A stretch of DNA of 64,000 nucleotides. Source: Streptomyces sp. CNQ-509. Its GTDB lineage: Bacteria; Actinomycetota; Actinomycetes; Streptomycetales; Streptomycetaceae. The notes below the pieces were generated by a model. It had not been told where the DNA came from. It saw only the letters and a list, made by a program, of their open reading frames with translations, and searched no databases. The position numbers and the translations under genes are program-made. Where the stretch lies: NCBI RefSeq assembly GCF_001011035.1, contig NZ_CP011492.1, forward strand, positions 1,557,501-1,621,500. Reading direction: 5' to 3'. Below, piece by piece: positions 28,496 through 36,387 of the stretch (the first letter of the stretch is position 1; the number at the start of each line of letters is the position of its first letter).

Positions 28496-29533
28496 GTGAC
28501 GACGTATGACGAGCGAGCGAGCCTCAGCGATCTGACCAGTACCGCGGACGATGTCCGGCGGTCGGTGGAGAGCGTGATCGAGGGCAAGCCCGAGGCGGTC
28601 AGGCTGTCGCTGACCGTCCTGCTCGCCGAAGGCCACCTGTTGATCGAGGACGTGCCGGGCGTCGGGAAGACCATGCTCGCCAAGGCGCTGGCGAAGTCCA
28701 TCGACTGCTCCGTGCGCCGCATCCAGTTCACGCCCGACCTGCTGCCCTCCGACATCACCGGCGTGAGCGTCTACGACCAGCAGAGCCGGGACTTCGAGTT
28801 CAAGCCCGGCGCGATCTTCGCCCAGATCGTCATCGGCGACGAGATCAACCGGGCCTCCCCGAAGACCCAGTCGGCGCTGCTGGAGTCGATGGAGGAGCGG
28901 CAGGTCACCATCGATACGCAGACGTACGAGCTGCCCAGCCCGTTCATGGTGGTCGCCACTCAGAACCCCATCGAGATGGAGGGCACGTACCCGCTGCCCG
29001 AGGCCCAGCGCGACCGCTTCATGGCCCGGCTGTCCATCGGCTACCCCAGCCCGGACGCGGAGCTGGAGATGCTGGACGTGCACGGCGGGGTCTCGCCGCT
29101 GGGCGACCTCCAGCCCGTCGCGCACGCGCACGACATCGTCAAGCTGATCGACGCGGTGCGCACGGTGCACGTGGCGGACTCCGTCCGGCGCTACGCGGTG
29201 GACCTCGTGACCTCCACCCGGCTCCACCCCGAGCTGCGCCTCGGCGCCTCGCCGCGGGCCACGCTGCACCTGCTGCGGGCGGCGAAGGCCGCCGCCGCGC
29301 TGGCGGGGCGGGAGTTCACGCTGCCCGACGACGTGCAGGCGCTGGCCGTGCACGTGCTCGCGCACCGGCTGCTGCCCACGGCGCAGGCCCAGCTCAACCG
29401 GCGCACGGCGGAGCAGATCGTCGCCGAGATCCTGCAGCAGGTGCCGGTGCCCGCCGCCGACATGCAGCGGCCGCCGCAGATGCCGCCCGCGTACGGCGGC
29501 GGCGCGCACAGCCCGGACGGCCGGCGGTTCTGA
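28496..29533 (+). CDS. MoxR family AAA+ ATPase
   Basis: A 345-aa chaperone-like ATPase. GTG start at 28496 with GAGGAGGG five to twelve bases upstream. Walker A is EDVPGVGKTMLAKAL, Walker B IVIGDEINRASPKTQ, sensor 1 VVATQNPIEMEGTYPLPEAQ, and DRFMARLSIGYP follows, all standard MoxR. The C-terminal lid region ends in a Pro/Gln-rich tail. MoxR proteins with DUF58 and transglutaminase partners are thought to assist maturation of exported or metal-containing proteins. The stop codon overlaps the DUF58 ATG (TGATG). Confidence 0.95.
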   Translation: MTTYDERASLSDLTSTADDVRRSVESVIEGKPEAVRLSLTVLLAEGHLLIEDVPGVGKTMLAKALAKSIDCSVRRIQFTPDLLPSDITGVSVYDQQSRDFEFKPGAIFAQIVIGDEINRASPKTQSALLESMEERQVTIDTQTYELPSPFMVVATQNPIEMEGTYPLPEAQRDRFMARLSIGYPSPDAELEMLDVHGGVSPLGDLQPVAHAHDIVKLIDAVRTVHVADSVRRYAVDLVTSTRLHPELRLGASPRATLHLLRAAKAAAALAGREFTLPDDVQALAVHVLAHRLLPTAQAQLNRRTAEQIVAEILQQVPVPAADMQRPPQMPPAYGGGAHSPDGRRF

Positions 29534-30912
29534 TGTCCGGCCAGCCCCCGCCCGCCCCCGCCGCGCCGCCCGCCGGCCAGGACGCCCAGGCGGGCGGGCT
29601 GCGTACGGCCCTGGCCGGCACCACCACCCGCGGCCGCTCGTTCCTCGCCGCCGGGCTCGCGGCCGGCGCGTGCAGCTACATACTGGGCCAGCCCGACCTG
29701 CTGCGGGTGGGGCTGCTGCTGGCCGCGCTCCCGCTGGTGTGCGCGGCCGTGCTGCACCGCACCCGCTACCGCGTCGGCGGCAGCCGCAGGCTCTCGCCCG
29801 CCCGGGTGCCCGCGGGCTCCGAGGCCCGGGTGCACCTGCGGCTGGAGAACGTCTCCCGGCTGCCCACCGGGCTGCTCATGCTCCAGGACCGGCTGCCGTA
29901 CGTGCTCGGCCCCCGGCCCCGCTTCGTGCTGGACCGGGTGGAGCCGGGCGGCAAGCGCGAGGTGACCTACCGGGTCCGCTCCGACCTGCGCGGGCGCTAT
30001 CCGCTGGGCCCGCTGCAACTGCGGCTCTCCGACCCGTTCGGCATGTGCGAGATGACCCGCTCCTTCAGCGCGTACGACACCCTCACCGTCGTGCCGCGCA
30101 CCGAGGCGCTGGCCCCCGTCCGGCTGGCCGGCGAGGCCACGGGCTACGGCGACGGCCGGCACCGCACCCTCGCCCTGGCCGGCGAGGACGACGTCATCCC
30201 CCGCGGCTACCGGCACGGGGACGACCTGCGGCGGGTGCACTGGCGCTCCACCGCGAAGTACGGCGAGCTGATGGTACGCCGCGAGGAACAGCCGCAGCGC
30301 GCGGGCTGCACGGTGCTGCTGGACACCCGGCGCGACGCCTACACCGGCGCGGGACCCGACTCGCCCTTCGAGTGGGCCGTCTCCGGCGCCGCCTCGGTCG
30401 CGCTGCACATGCTGGAGCGCGGCTACACCGTGCGGCTGCTCACCGACGGCGGCGAACTGGGGGCCGGCGTCGACGGGGCGCTGCACTCCCGCGGCGGCGA
30501 GTCGGCCGACGCGGCGGGGATACTCCTGGACACCCTCGCCGTCATCGACCACTCCGAGCGGGACACGGTCTCGGCCGCGTACGACGTGCTGCGCGGGGGG
30601 CACGAGGGGCTGCTCGTGGCGTTCTTCGGCGGGCTGGACGAGGAACAGGCCGCGCTCGCCGCGCGGATGCGGCAGCGTACGGCCGCGGGCGTGGCGTTCG
30701 TGACGGACGGCGCGGCCTGGGAGTCGCGCGCGGCGGCGCCCGCCGGGCAGAACGGCGCGGCGGCGGAGGGCGCCGAGCGGGTGCGGCAGCTCCGCGAGGC
30801 GGGCTGGACGGTGCTGTCCGTACGGCCGGGTATGACGATGGGCGACCTGTGGCGGGAGGCCGGCGACCAGGCCGGCCAGCTCGCCGCGGAGGCACGCGGA
30901 GGCGGGAGCTGA
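29533..30912 (+). CDS. DUF58 domain-containing protein (MoxR partner)
   Basis: A 459-aa protein with two N-terminal membrane helices (about residues 38-75) and a DUF58 domain in the middle. GDDLRRVHWRSTAKYGELMV is the family signature, with vWA-like folds flanking it. Translationally coupled to the MoxR gene upstream and separated by one base from the transglutaminase gene downstream. This three-gene set recurs across bacteria. The molecular role is inferred from this association only. Confidence 0.9.
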   Translation: MSGQPPPAPAAPPAGQDAQAGGLRTALAGTTTRGRSFLAAGLAAGACSYILGQPDLLRVGLLLAALPLVCAAVLHRTRYRVGGSRRLSPARVPAGSEARVHLRLENVSRLPTGLLMLQDRLPYVLGPRPRFVLDRVEPGGKREVTYRVRSDLRGRYPLGPLQLRLSDPFGMCEMTRSFSAYDTLTVVPRTEALAPVRLAGEATGYGDGRHRTLALAGEDDVIPRGYRHGDDLRRVHWRSTAKYGELMVRREEQPQRAGCTVLLDTRRDAYTGAGPDSPFEWAVSGAASVALHMLERGYTVRLLTDGGELGAGVDGALHSRGGESADAAGILLDTLAVIDHSERDTVSAAYDVLRGGHEGLLVAFFGGLDEEQAALAARMRQRTAAGVAFVTDGAAWESRAAAPAGQNGAAAEGAERVRQLREAGWTVLSVRPGMTMGDLWREAGDQAGQLAAEARGGGS

Positions 30913-30913
30913 G

Positions 30914-33307
30914 ATGAGCGGACGGGCCCGGCTCACGATCTGCGCGGCGGCGGCATCCCTGCTGGCCGCCACCGCGCTGCTGCCGCTGACCGACAGGATG
31001 ACCTGGTTCTTCAAAGCGATCTTCATCGTCGCCGTGATCGGCGGCGTCGGCATGATCGCCCGCCGTATCCCGCTGGCGCGCCCGCTGACGGTGCTGGCGC
31101 AGACCGCGGTCACGGTGGTGCTGCTGACGATGCTCTTCACCGCCGACCAGGCGACGGGCGGAGTGCTCCCCAACCCGGCGGTGATCGAGGAGTTCCGGCA
31201 GCTCTTCCAGGAGGGCGGCGACGACGTCTCGCGCTACTCCATCCCGGCCCCGGTCACCGACGGCATAGAGCTGATGCTGCTCTCCGGCATCGCCGGGGTG
31301 GCGCTGCTGGTGGACGCGGTGGCGGTGACGTTCCGCAGCGCCGCGCCCGCAGGGCTGCCGCTGCTCGCGCTGTACTCCGTCGCCGCCGGGCTCAACCAGG
31401 GCGGGAGCTGGCTGACGTTCCTGCTCGCCGGCGCCGGTTACCTGCTGCTGCTGCTCGCCGAGGGGCGGGACCGGCTGGCGCAGTGGGGGCGGATGTTCGG
31501 CGGCGGGCAGTCCGTGGGCGCGCCGGGGGCCGCGGCGCCGGGCGGCGGCCGGCCGGTGGCCCCGGTGCGTACGGGCCGGCGGATCGGCGCCGTGGCGCTG
31601 GGCTTCGCCCTCGTCGTCCCCGCGGCGCTGCCGACGCTGGACGGCGGCCTGCTGGACGGCAAGACCACCGGTCCCGGGCAGGGTCCGGGCGGCGGTACGG
31701 TCACCGCGATCAACCCCGTGGTGCGGCTGCAGCAGAGCCTGAACCAGCCGGAGAACCGCGAGATCTTCCGCTACCGCGCCGAGGACGGCGCCCAGAACCA
31801 GGCGCTGTACATGCGCTTCGTCGCCCTCGACCGGTTCGACGGCACCTCCTGGCAGCCCTCGCGCCGCAGCATCGAGGACATCCCGGACCCGCTGCCCACC
31901 CCGCAGGGCTACTCCAACAGCCAGATCAGGTCCGCGCCCCTCACGCTGAACGTGCGGGCCGACGACGACTTCCGGCAGCAGTGGCTGCCGATGCCGTACC
32001 CCGCGTACCAGGTGCGGATTGGGGGCGACTGGCGCTACGAGCCGGAGGGCAGGTCCGTCGTCGGCGACGGCGGCACCACCACGAGCGGCGCCGAATACCA
32101 GGTCACCAGCCTGCTCATGGCGCCCACCGCCCGCCAGTTGGCCACCGCGCCGCCGCCGGACCCGGCGCTGAGCGAGGAGTACACGCAGGTGCCCGACTCG
32201 CTGCCGGACGAAGTCCGCCGGCAGGCGCAGGAGATCACCCGCGGCTCGGCGAACAACTACGAACGGGCGCTGGCGCTGCAGGACTACTTCACCACCAACT
32301 TCGTCTACGACACGGAGACCGACCTCGACGCCTCCGACCCCGAGGCGATCCTGCGGTTCCTGGAGGACAAGCAGGGCTTCTGCGTCCACTTCTCCTTCAC
32401 GATGGCCGCGATGGCGCGGACCCTCGGCATCCCCGCCCGGGTCGCGGTCGGCTTCGTGCCGGGCACCGCGCAGAGCGACGGGTCGATGTCGGTGGGGCTG
32501 CAGGACGCGCACGCCTGGCCCGAGCTGTACTTCGAGGGCGCCGGCTGGACCCGCTTCGAGCCGACCCCGACCCGCGGCACGCTGCCCGACTACACGATGG
32601 AGGACCAGCCGAACGGCGGCGGCGACCCCGCGAACGAGCTGCCGGACCCCGGCAGCTCCGCGGACCCGACCCCGACCCCCTCCGCGTCGGAGGACGAGTG
32701 CCCGGCGTCGCTGCGGCGGGTGGACGGCTGCCCGGACGACGAGGCGGCGGGCGGCGGGGCCGCGGGCCCGACGGACAGCGGGCCGCCGGCGGCGGGTATC
32801 GCGGCGGGGGCGGCCGGGGTGCTGCTGCTCCTGCTCCTGCCGTCGCTGCCGGCCATCTGGCGCGTACGGGAACGGGGCAGAAGGCTCCGTCAGGGCGCGG
32901 GGCCGCTGGCGGCCTGGCGCGAACTGATCGACTCCGCCTGGGACTTCGGGCTGCCACCCGACGAGTCGCAGACCCCGCGGACGACGGCGGCGGCGCTCAT
33001 CAGGTTCGGCGGCCTGGAAGGTGCGGCGGCGCAGTCGGCCCTGCGGGTGGCGGGGGCGGTGGAGCAGACGCTCTACGCGCCGCGCCCGCGGCAGGTCGAC
33101 GGGCTGGCGGCGGACGTACGGAGGGCGCGGGCGGCGATGGGCCGCGACGCGGGCGCGGCCGCGCGGCTGCGCGCGGCGGTGGCGCCGCGCTCGTCGGTGC
33201 GGCTCCTGTGGGCGGTGTCGGCTCGCTGGGCGGCGGTGACGGGGCGCTGGCGCGGGGCGCTGCGGCGCGCGGGCGCGGCGCTGCGGCCGTCGCGGCAGCG
33301 GGCGTAG
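30914..33307 (+). CDS. DUF3488/transglutaminase-like membrane protein
   Basis: A 797-aa protein. Six or so transmembrane helices occupy the first ~240 residues (DUF3488). A large extracytoplasmic domain follows, with the transglutaminase-like core at about 490-560: catalytic Cys in KQGFCVHFSFTMAAMAR and His in QDAHAWPELYFEG. A Pro/Thr/Asp-rich stalk, another membrane helix (AGVLLLLLLPSLPAIW) and a cytoplasmic domain complete it. It may act as a cysteine protease or amidase on an exported partner; no substrate is suggested by context. Last gene of the MoxR operon. Confidence 0.9.
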   Translation: MSGRARLTICAAAASLLAATALLPLTDRMTWFFKAIFIVAVIGGVGMIARRIPLARPLTVLAQTAVTVVLLTMLFTADQATGGVLPNPAVIEEFRQLFQEGGDDVSRYSIPAPVTDGIELMLLSGIAGVALLVDAVAVTFRSAAPAGLPLLALYSVAAGLNQGGSWLTFLLAGAGYLLLLLAEGRDRLAQWGRMFGGGQSVGAPGAAAPGGGRPVAPVRTGRRIGAVALGFALVVPAALPTLDGGLLDGKTTGPGQGPGGGTVTAINPVVRLQQSLNQPENREIFRYRAEDGAQNQALYMRFVALDRFDGTSWQPSRRSIEDIPDPLPTPQGYSNSQIRSAPLTLNVRADDDFRQQWLPMPYPAYQVRIGGDWRYEPEGRSVVGDGGTTTSGAEYQVTSLLMAPTARQLATAPPPDPALSEEYTQVPDSLPDEVRRQAQEITRGSANNYERALALQDYFTTNFVYDTETDLDASDPEAILRFLEDKQGFCVHFSFTMAAMARTLGIPARVAVGFVPGTAQSDGSMSVGLQDAHAWPELYFEGAGWTRFEPTPTRGTLPDYTMEDQPNGGGDPANELPDPGSSADPTPTPSASEDECPASLRRVDGCPDDEAAGGGAAGPTDSGPPAAGIAAGAAGVLLLLLLPSLPAIWRVRERGRRLRQGAGPLAAWRELIDSAWDFGLPPDESQTPRTTAAALIRFGGLEGAAAQSALRVAGAVEQTLYAPRPRQVDGLAADVRRARAAMGRDAGAAARLRAAVAPRSSVRLLWAVSARWAAVTGRWRGALRRAGAALRPSRQRA

Positions 33308-33328
33308 GGCGCAGCCGGAAGCGGACCG

Positions 33329-33366
33329 GAACGGCCCCGTCGCGCGGTTGCGCGGCGGGGCCGTTC
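33329..33366 (+). terminator. Hairpin terminator of the MoxR/DUF58/transglutaminase operon
   Basis: An inverted repeat starts 22 bp after the operon's last stop. Its outer arms GAACGGCCCCG (33329-33339) and CGGGGCCGTTC (33356-33366) are perfect. Inside them is one T-G pair, then a CGCGC/GCGCG inner stem closing on a GGTT loop. There is no U-tract, which is common in Streptomyces terminators. Confidence 0.8.
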
Positions 33367-33396
33367 GGGTGGCGCGGGGCTGCGACCGGGGACGGT

Positions 33397-33448
33397 CACG
33401 TCTCATGCGGTCTTCGTACGGACACGTCTCGGACGGTCTTCGTACGGA
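33397..33448. repeat. 26-bp direct repeat, two copies, in a 325-bp gene-free gap
   Basis: Adjacent copies at 33397-33422 and 33423-33448 share CACGTCTC and GGTCTTCGTACGGA and differ at three bases between those blocks. The surrounding gap (33308-33632) holds this repeat, the operon terminator on its left and the DUF3040 terminator on its right. I see no convincing gene in it. Confidence 0.8.
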
Positions 33449-33578
33449 CGGTCGTGCGCGGAAGTCGTCCGCCGAGGGCGTAACGGGAATGGCACACTCC
33501 GCGAGGTGCGGTCGCCTGAGAGCCGATCGTGCCCGGACTGCGGGCACCCGGCAGGACCGAAGGGGGTACCGCGTGCTG

Positions 33579-33610
33579 AGAGCTCCCGCGGGCCGGGCCC
33601 GGGGAGCTCT
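33579..33610 (-). terminator. Hairpin terminator downstream of the DUF3040 gene
   Basis: A 9-bp perfect outer stem, AGAGCTCCC (33579-33587) with GGGAGCTCT (33602-33610), and a further GC inner stem. It lies 23 bp beyond the DUF3040 stop in its direction of transcription. Confidence 0.65.
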
Positions 33611-33632
33611 GCACGGGGAGGGACCTGGTGGC

Positions 33633-34046
33633 CTAGCGTCCCTCGTCGCGGCGGCGCTGCCACCGCTCTTCGATCCTGTTCATCATGGAACGGCGCTGCC
33701 GGGTCCTGCGACGCTGCTGACCGCCCTGGGGGGCCGCGGCTTCGCCCGGCTGCTGCTGTTGCTGTTCGCCCGGGTTCGCAGTCCTGCGCCAACCGGTGAC
33801 GGCGAGCACCGCACATCCCAGCATGACGAGGAAGCCCACCACGCTTACCCAGATCTGCTGCGCGACCATTCCGGCCATCAGGAGCGCGATACCCACCAGG
33901 AAACCGGCTACGGCCTGGTACACCCGACGGCGGGTGTACGTGCGCAGCCTGCTTCCCTCAAGCGCTGTCGCAAACTTGGGATCTTCTGCGTACAGCGCTC
34001 GCTCCATCTGCTCGAGCATGCGCTGCTCGTGCTCCGAGAGCGGCAC
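33633..34046 (-). CDS. DUF3040 domain-containing membrane protein
   Basis: A 137-aa protein beginning PLSEHEQRMLEQMERALYAEDP, the diagnostic DUF3040 motif. Two transmembrane helices (about residues 42-62 and 64-84) follow, then a Gln-rich and Arg-rich cytoplasmic tail. The GTG start has GGAGGA a few bases upstream. The family is confined largely to actinobacteria and has no assigned function. In several relatives it sits near cell-wall or division genes, as here. Confidence 0.92.
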   Translation of the reverse strand: MPLSEHEQRMLEQMERALYAEDPKFATALEGSRLRTYTRRRVYQAVAGFLVGIALLMAGMVAQQIWVSVVGFLVMLGCAVLAVTGWRRTANPGEQQQQQPGEAAAPQGGQQRRRTRQRRSMMNRIEERWQRRRDEGR

Positions 34047-34170
34047 GGAGTCCTCCTACTCGTCGGTCGCTTGGGGGCGACCGGGACGCGGCACCTCCAG
34101 GATAGGCAGGTATGCGCCCCCGTGAAACCCGCCCCTCTGCGCCAAATCCGCCGATCCGCGGCGCGGATCT

Positions 34171-34194
34171 GGGCCTGCCCGCCGTAGCAGGCCC
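34171..34194 (-). terminator. Hairpin downstream of the methyltransferase gene
   Basis: Arms GGGCCTGC (34171-34178) and GCAGGCCC (34187-34194), loop of eight. A second perfect palindromic arm pair, GATCCGCG and CGCGGATC around one base, lies next to it at 34153-34169. Both lie past the methyltransferase stop (34275) in its reading direction and before the DUF3040 start region. Confidence 0.55.
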
Positions 34195-34274
34195 TGACTC
34201 AGATCATACGGCTCGCCGGGGCCGAACGGGTGGCCTGTGGCCTACTGCACCTTTGCCCGCGGGCGGACCGGTTA

Positions 34275-35066
34275 TCACTTCCGGCCGCCCAGAACATGAA
34301 GCTGCGCCGCCACCGGCTGGAACGCCGGCGACTCCGCCGCGGCCCGCTCCAGCTCCAGCAGCGCGTCGAGCGCGCCCGGCTCGGACTCCGCGAGGCCGTC
34401 GGGCACCAGGTCGGAGAAGGTGCGTACGCCCTGCACGGCCCGTACGTCCACGCCGGCGGCGGCGACGAGCCGGGTGAGCTCCTCCGGGGTGAACCGGCGC
34501 GGCACCGGGTCCGCCTCGCCCCAGCGGCCGTCTCCGCCCGTGAGCGCGCGGCGGGCGGAGGAGAAGTGCCCGGCGAGCGCGCGGGCCAGCACGGCGCCGC
34601 CGACGCCCGCCGCCAGCACGCTGAGGAGGCCGCCGGGCCGCAGCGCGGCGACGGCGTTGGCGAGGCCGGCGGCGGGATCGTCGACGTACTCCAGGACGCC
34701 GTGGCAGAGCACCGCGTCGTACGCACCGGGCTCGGCGACGTCGAACAGGTCGTGGATGTCGCCCTGCACGCCCCGCACCCGGTCGGCGACGCCGGCCTCC
34801 GCGGCACGGCGCTGCAGCCCGAAGAGCGCGTTCGGGCTGGGGTCGACGACCGTCACCCGGTGCCCGAGCAGGGCCGCGGGCACGGCGAAGCCGCCGGTGC
34901 CGCCCCCGGTGTCCAGCACGTCGAGCGCCCGGCCGCCGGGCGCGGCGTCCGCGCCGCCCTGCCCGTCGGCCCCGTGCCGGGCCAGGGCGTCCTCCAGCGC
35001 CTCCCAGACGACGGCGGCGCGCAGCGACGCGCGCGGCAGGTGGTCGTGCGGTGTCGTACGGGGCAT
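34275..35066 (-). CDS. Class I SAM-dependent methyltransferase
   Basis: A 263-aa cytoplasmic protein with motif I LDTGGGTGGFAVPAALLG, an acidic strand end VTVVDPSPNAL, and the post-I motif VLCHGVLEYVDDP. The C-terminal part (RRFTPEELTRLVAAAGVDVR) resembles the CmoA/UbiE-like and SmtA-like group. No neighbour indicates a small-molecule or RNA substrate. The family fold is sure, the substrate unknown. Confidence 0.88.
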   Translation of the reverse strand: MPRTTPHDHLPRASLRAAVVWEALEDALARHGADGQGGADAAPGGRALDVLDTGGGTGGFAVPAALLGHRVTVVDPSPNALFGLQRRAAEAGVADRVRGVQGDIHDLFDVAEPGAYDAVLCHGVLEYVDDPAAGLANAVAALRPGGLLSVLAAGVGGAVLARALAGHFSSARRALTGGDGRWGEADPVPRRFTPEELTRLVAAAGVDVRAVQGVRTFSDLVPDGLAESEPGALDALLELERAAAESPAFQPVAAQLHVLGGRK

Positions 35067-35406
35067 GGAGCGCTCCTCGGAGATCGGGCGTGGCCCAGCT
35101 TAGAGGCTGCGCACCGGCGCCCCGTGCCCGAGCGGACGGTCCCGGCACCCCCTGGCGGGAAGGGTCTCCGCGCACGCCCGCGACCCGAACGGGGCGACGG
35201 GCACGGCGAAGTGCCCGGTACCGAGTCCGCGCCCGGGACTGCGCGCGCACGGCCGGGGCCGGCAGGCGACCGCGGAAGCGCACGGCGCCGCGTCCGGCAT
35301 CCGGCATCCGGCATCCGGCACACCGGGTAGGCGCGGGCCGGCGGCGGGCCACGCCCGCCGGACCCGCGCGGCCCGCCCCCGGCCGGCGCGCAGCGCCCAG
35401 CGCGCC
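35067..35406. other. Gene-free interval with CCGGCAT heptamer repeat
   Basis: 340 bp between the methyltransferase start and the HEPN gene's end. The only clear structure is three tandem copies of a seven-base unit (about 35293-35318, reading CCGGCAT repeatedly). The rest is GC-rich without a supported gene; it must contain the methyltransferase promoter. Confidence 0.6.
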
Positions 35407-35883
35407 TCAGCGCGGCTCCGGGCCCGGTTGGGGGCGTATCAGCGGCTGGACCACGAGCATCCGCTCGACTATGCGCGTGAACATGCCTGCCGCGCGCAGG
35501 AGATCGGCCGCCTCCTCCGCGTCGACCGCATCCCTGATGCCCGCCTCCGCGCGGGCCCGCAGCCGGGCGCCGGCCGCGAACATCGCGCTCCACTCGGCGA
35601 GTTCCGGCGCGACCTCCGGCAGCACCTCCCACGCGCTGCGGATCCGCTGCCGGCGCCGCGGCGTCGGCTCCGGCCGCCCGCGCACCGCCAGGACCGCCGC
35701 GGCAGTGCGCAGCGCGGCGAGATGGGCCAGTGAGTAGCGCTCGTTCGCCGTCTCCATCTCCGCCGCCTCCGCCAGACCGGCGTGGGCTTGCGCGAGGAGC
35801 TCCAGCGCCGCCTTGGGCGCACTGCCCGGGCGCAGGACGGGGTGGACATCACTCGGTGGGGCGTAAGCCGGCTCGGCTGCCAT
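35407..35883 (-). CDS. SAV_6107 family HEPN domain-containing protein
   Basis: A 158-aa, all-helical protein. RBS AGGAGG is seven bases from the ATG. The region around METANERYSLAHLAALRTAA contains Arg49-x4-His54, resembling the R-x4-6-H catalytic motif of HEPN ribonucleases. The rest (RSAWEVLPEVAPELAEWSAM, RAGMF-type C-terminal helix) matches the actinobacterial SAV_6107 group as I recall it. No nucleotidyltransferase-type antitoxin gene is adjacent, so a toxin-antitoxin role is not supported by context. Function unknown. Confidence 0.82.
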   Translation of the reverse strand: MAAEPAYAPPSDVHPVLRPGSAPKAALELLAQAHAGLAEAAEMETANERYSLAHLAALRTAAAVLAVRGRPEPTPRRRQRIRSAWEVLPEVAPELAEWSAMFAAGARLRARAEAGIRDAVDAEEAADLLRAAGMFTRIVERMLVVQPLIRPQPGPEPR

Positions 35884-36387
35884 GGCTTGCCTCCTGTCAG
35901 CGTCAGTCCTTCAGTCGTTCGTTCGTATGTGCCCATCGTGGCGCACCCCACTGACAATCGACCTGAACTGCCCCGCTACCTGCGACGATGCCCCCGACCG
36001 CACCCTCCGCGGCAATTGCGCCGAGCGGTGCCGCCCCGGGGTGGAGCGGCGCCCCGGCCGGGGCGGGCACCCTGGAAACGGGCGCTGCCCCGGCGCAGAG
36101 CGATCCCCCGTCGCTCCACCACCGGGGCAGCTTCCCCCCTCTTCCCCCCGATCCCCCTCGTGGGCCGGCACCGGGGTCCAGTTCCGCCACCCCGTGTCGG
36201 CGGTCCGTGGCCCCGTACTGCGTCCGTCCCACGTCCTTCACTCTGCCGTTTGTGCAGGTCGGGGCCCATCCGCTCGGATACTCAAGCAGGGGTCTGAGTA
36301 CGCGTACCTACGACTGAGTACGCACCCCCAGCCCCACCGCTCCCGCCCGCGGGCCCGCGCGGGGCGGGGGGGGATAAAGTCCGGGCC
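35884..36387. other. 504-bp divergent intergenic region
   Basis: Lies between the divergently transcribed HEPN gene and the CrtI-like gene. It shows no convincing coding sequence on either strand. Around 36279-36323 it carries three TGAGTA-type half-sites (see the MacR-box-like entry). The middle, about 36000-36200, is GC-rich with no clear motif. Confidence 0.7.
36295..36310 (+). promoter_or_regulatory. MacR-box-like operator upstream of the CrtI-like gene
   Basis: TGAGTACGCGTACCTA matches 14 of 16 positions of the MacR box TGAGTACnnGTACTCA as I remember it for S. coelicolor. A further TGAGTACGC follows at 36315-36323, exactly 20 bp (two helical turns) on, and an inverted TACTCA precedes at 36279-36284. 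The site is 78 bp before the start of the oxidoreductase gene. Binding is an inference from sequence. Confidence 0.5.

Noticed and set aside
33397..33448. 26-bp tandem repeat considered as a CRISPR fragment
   Set aside because: Only two directly adjacent copies, with no spacer and no cas genes.
33506..33799. Plus-strand frame with CPDCG-type cysteines
   Set aside because: No ribosome-binding site, and it runs into the antisense of the DUF3040 gene. The Cys pair is probably chance.
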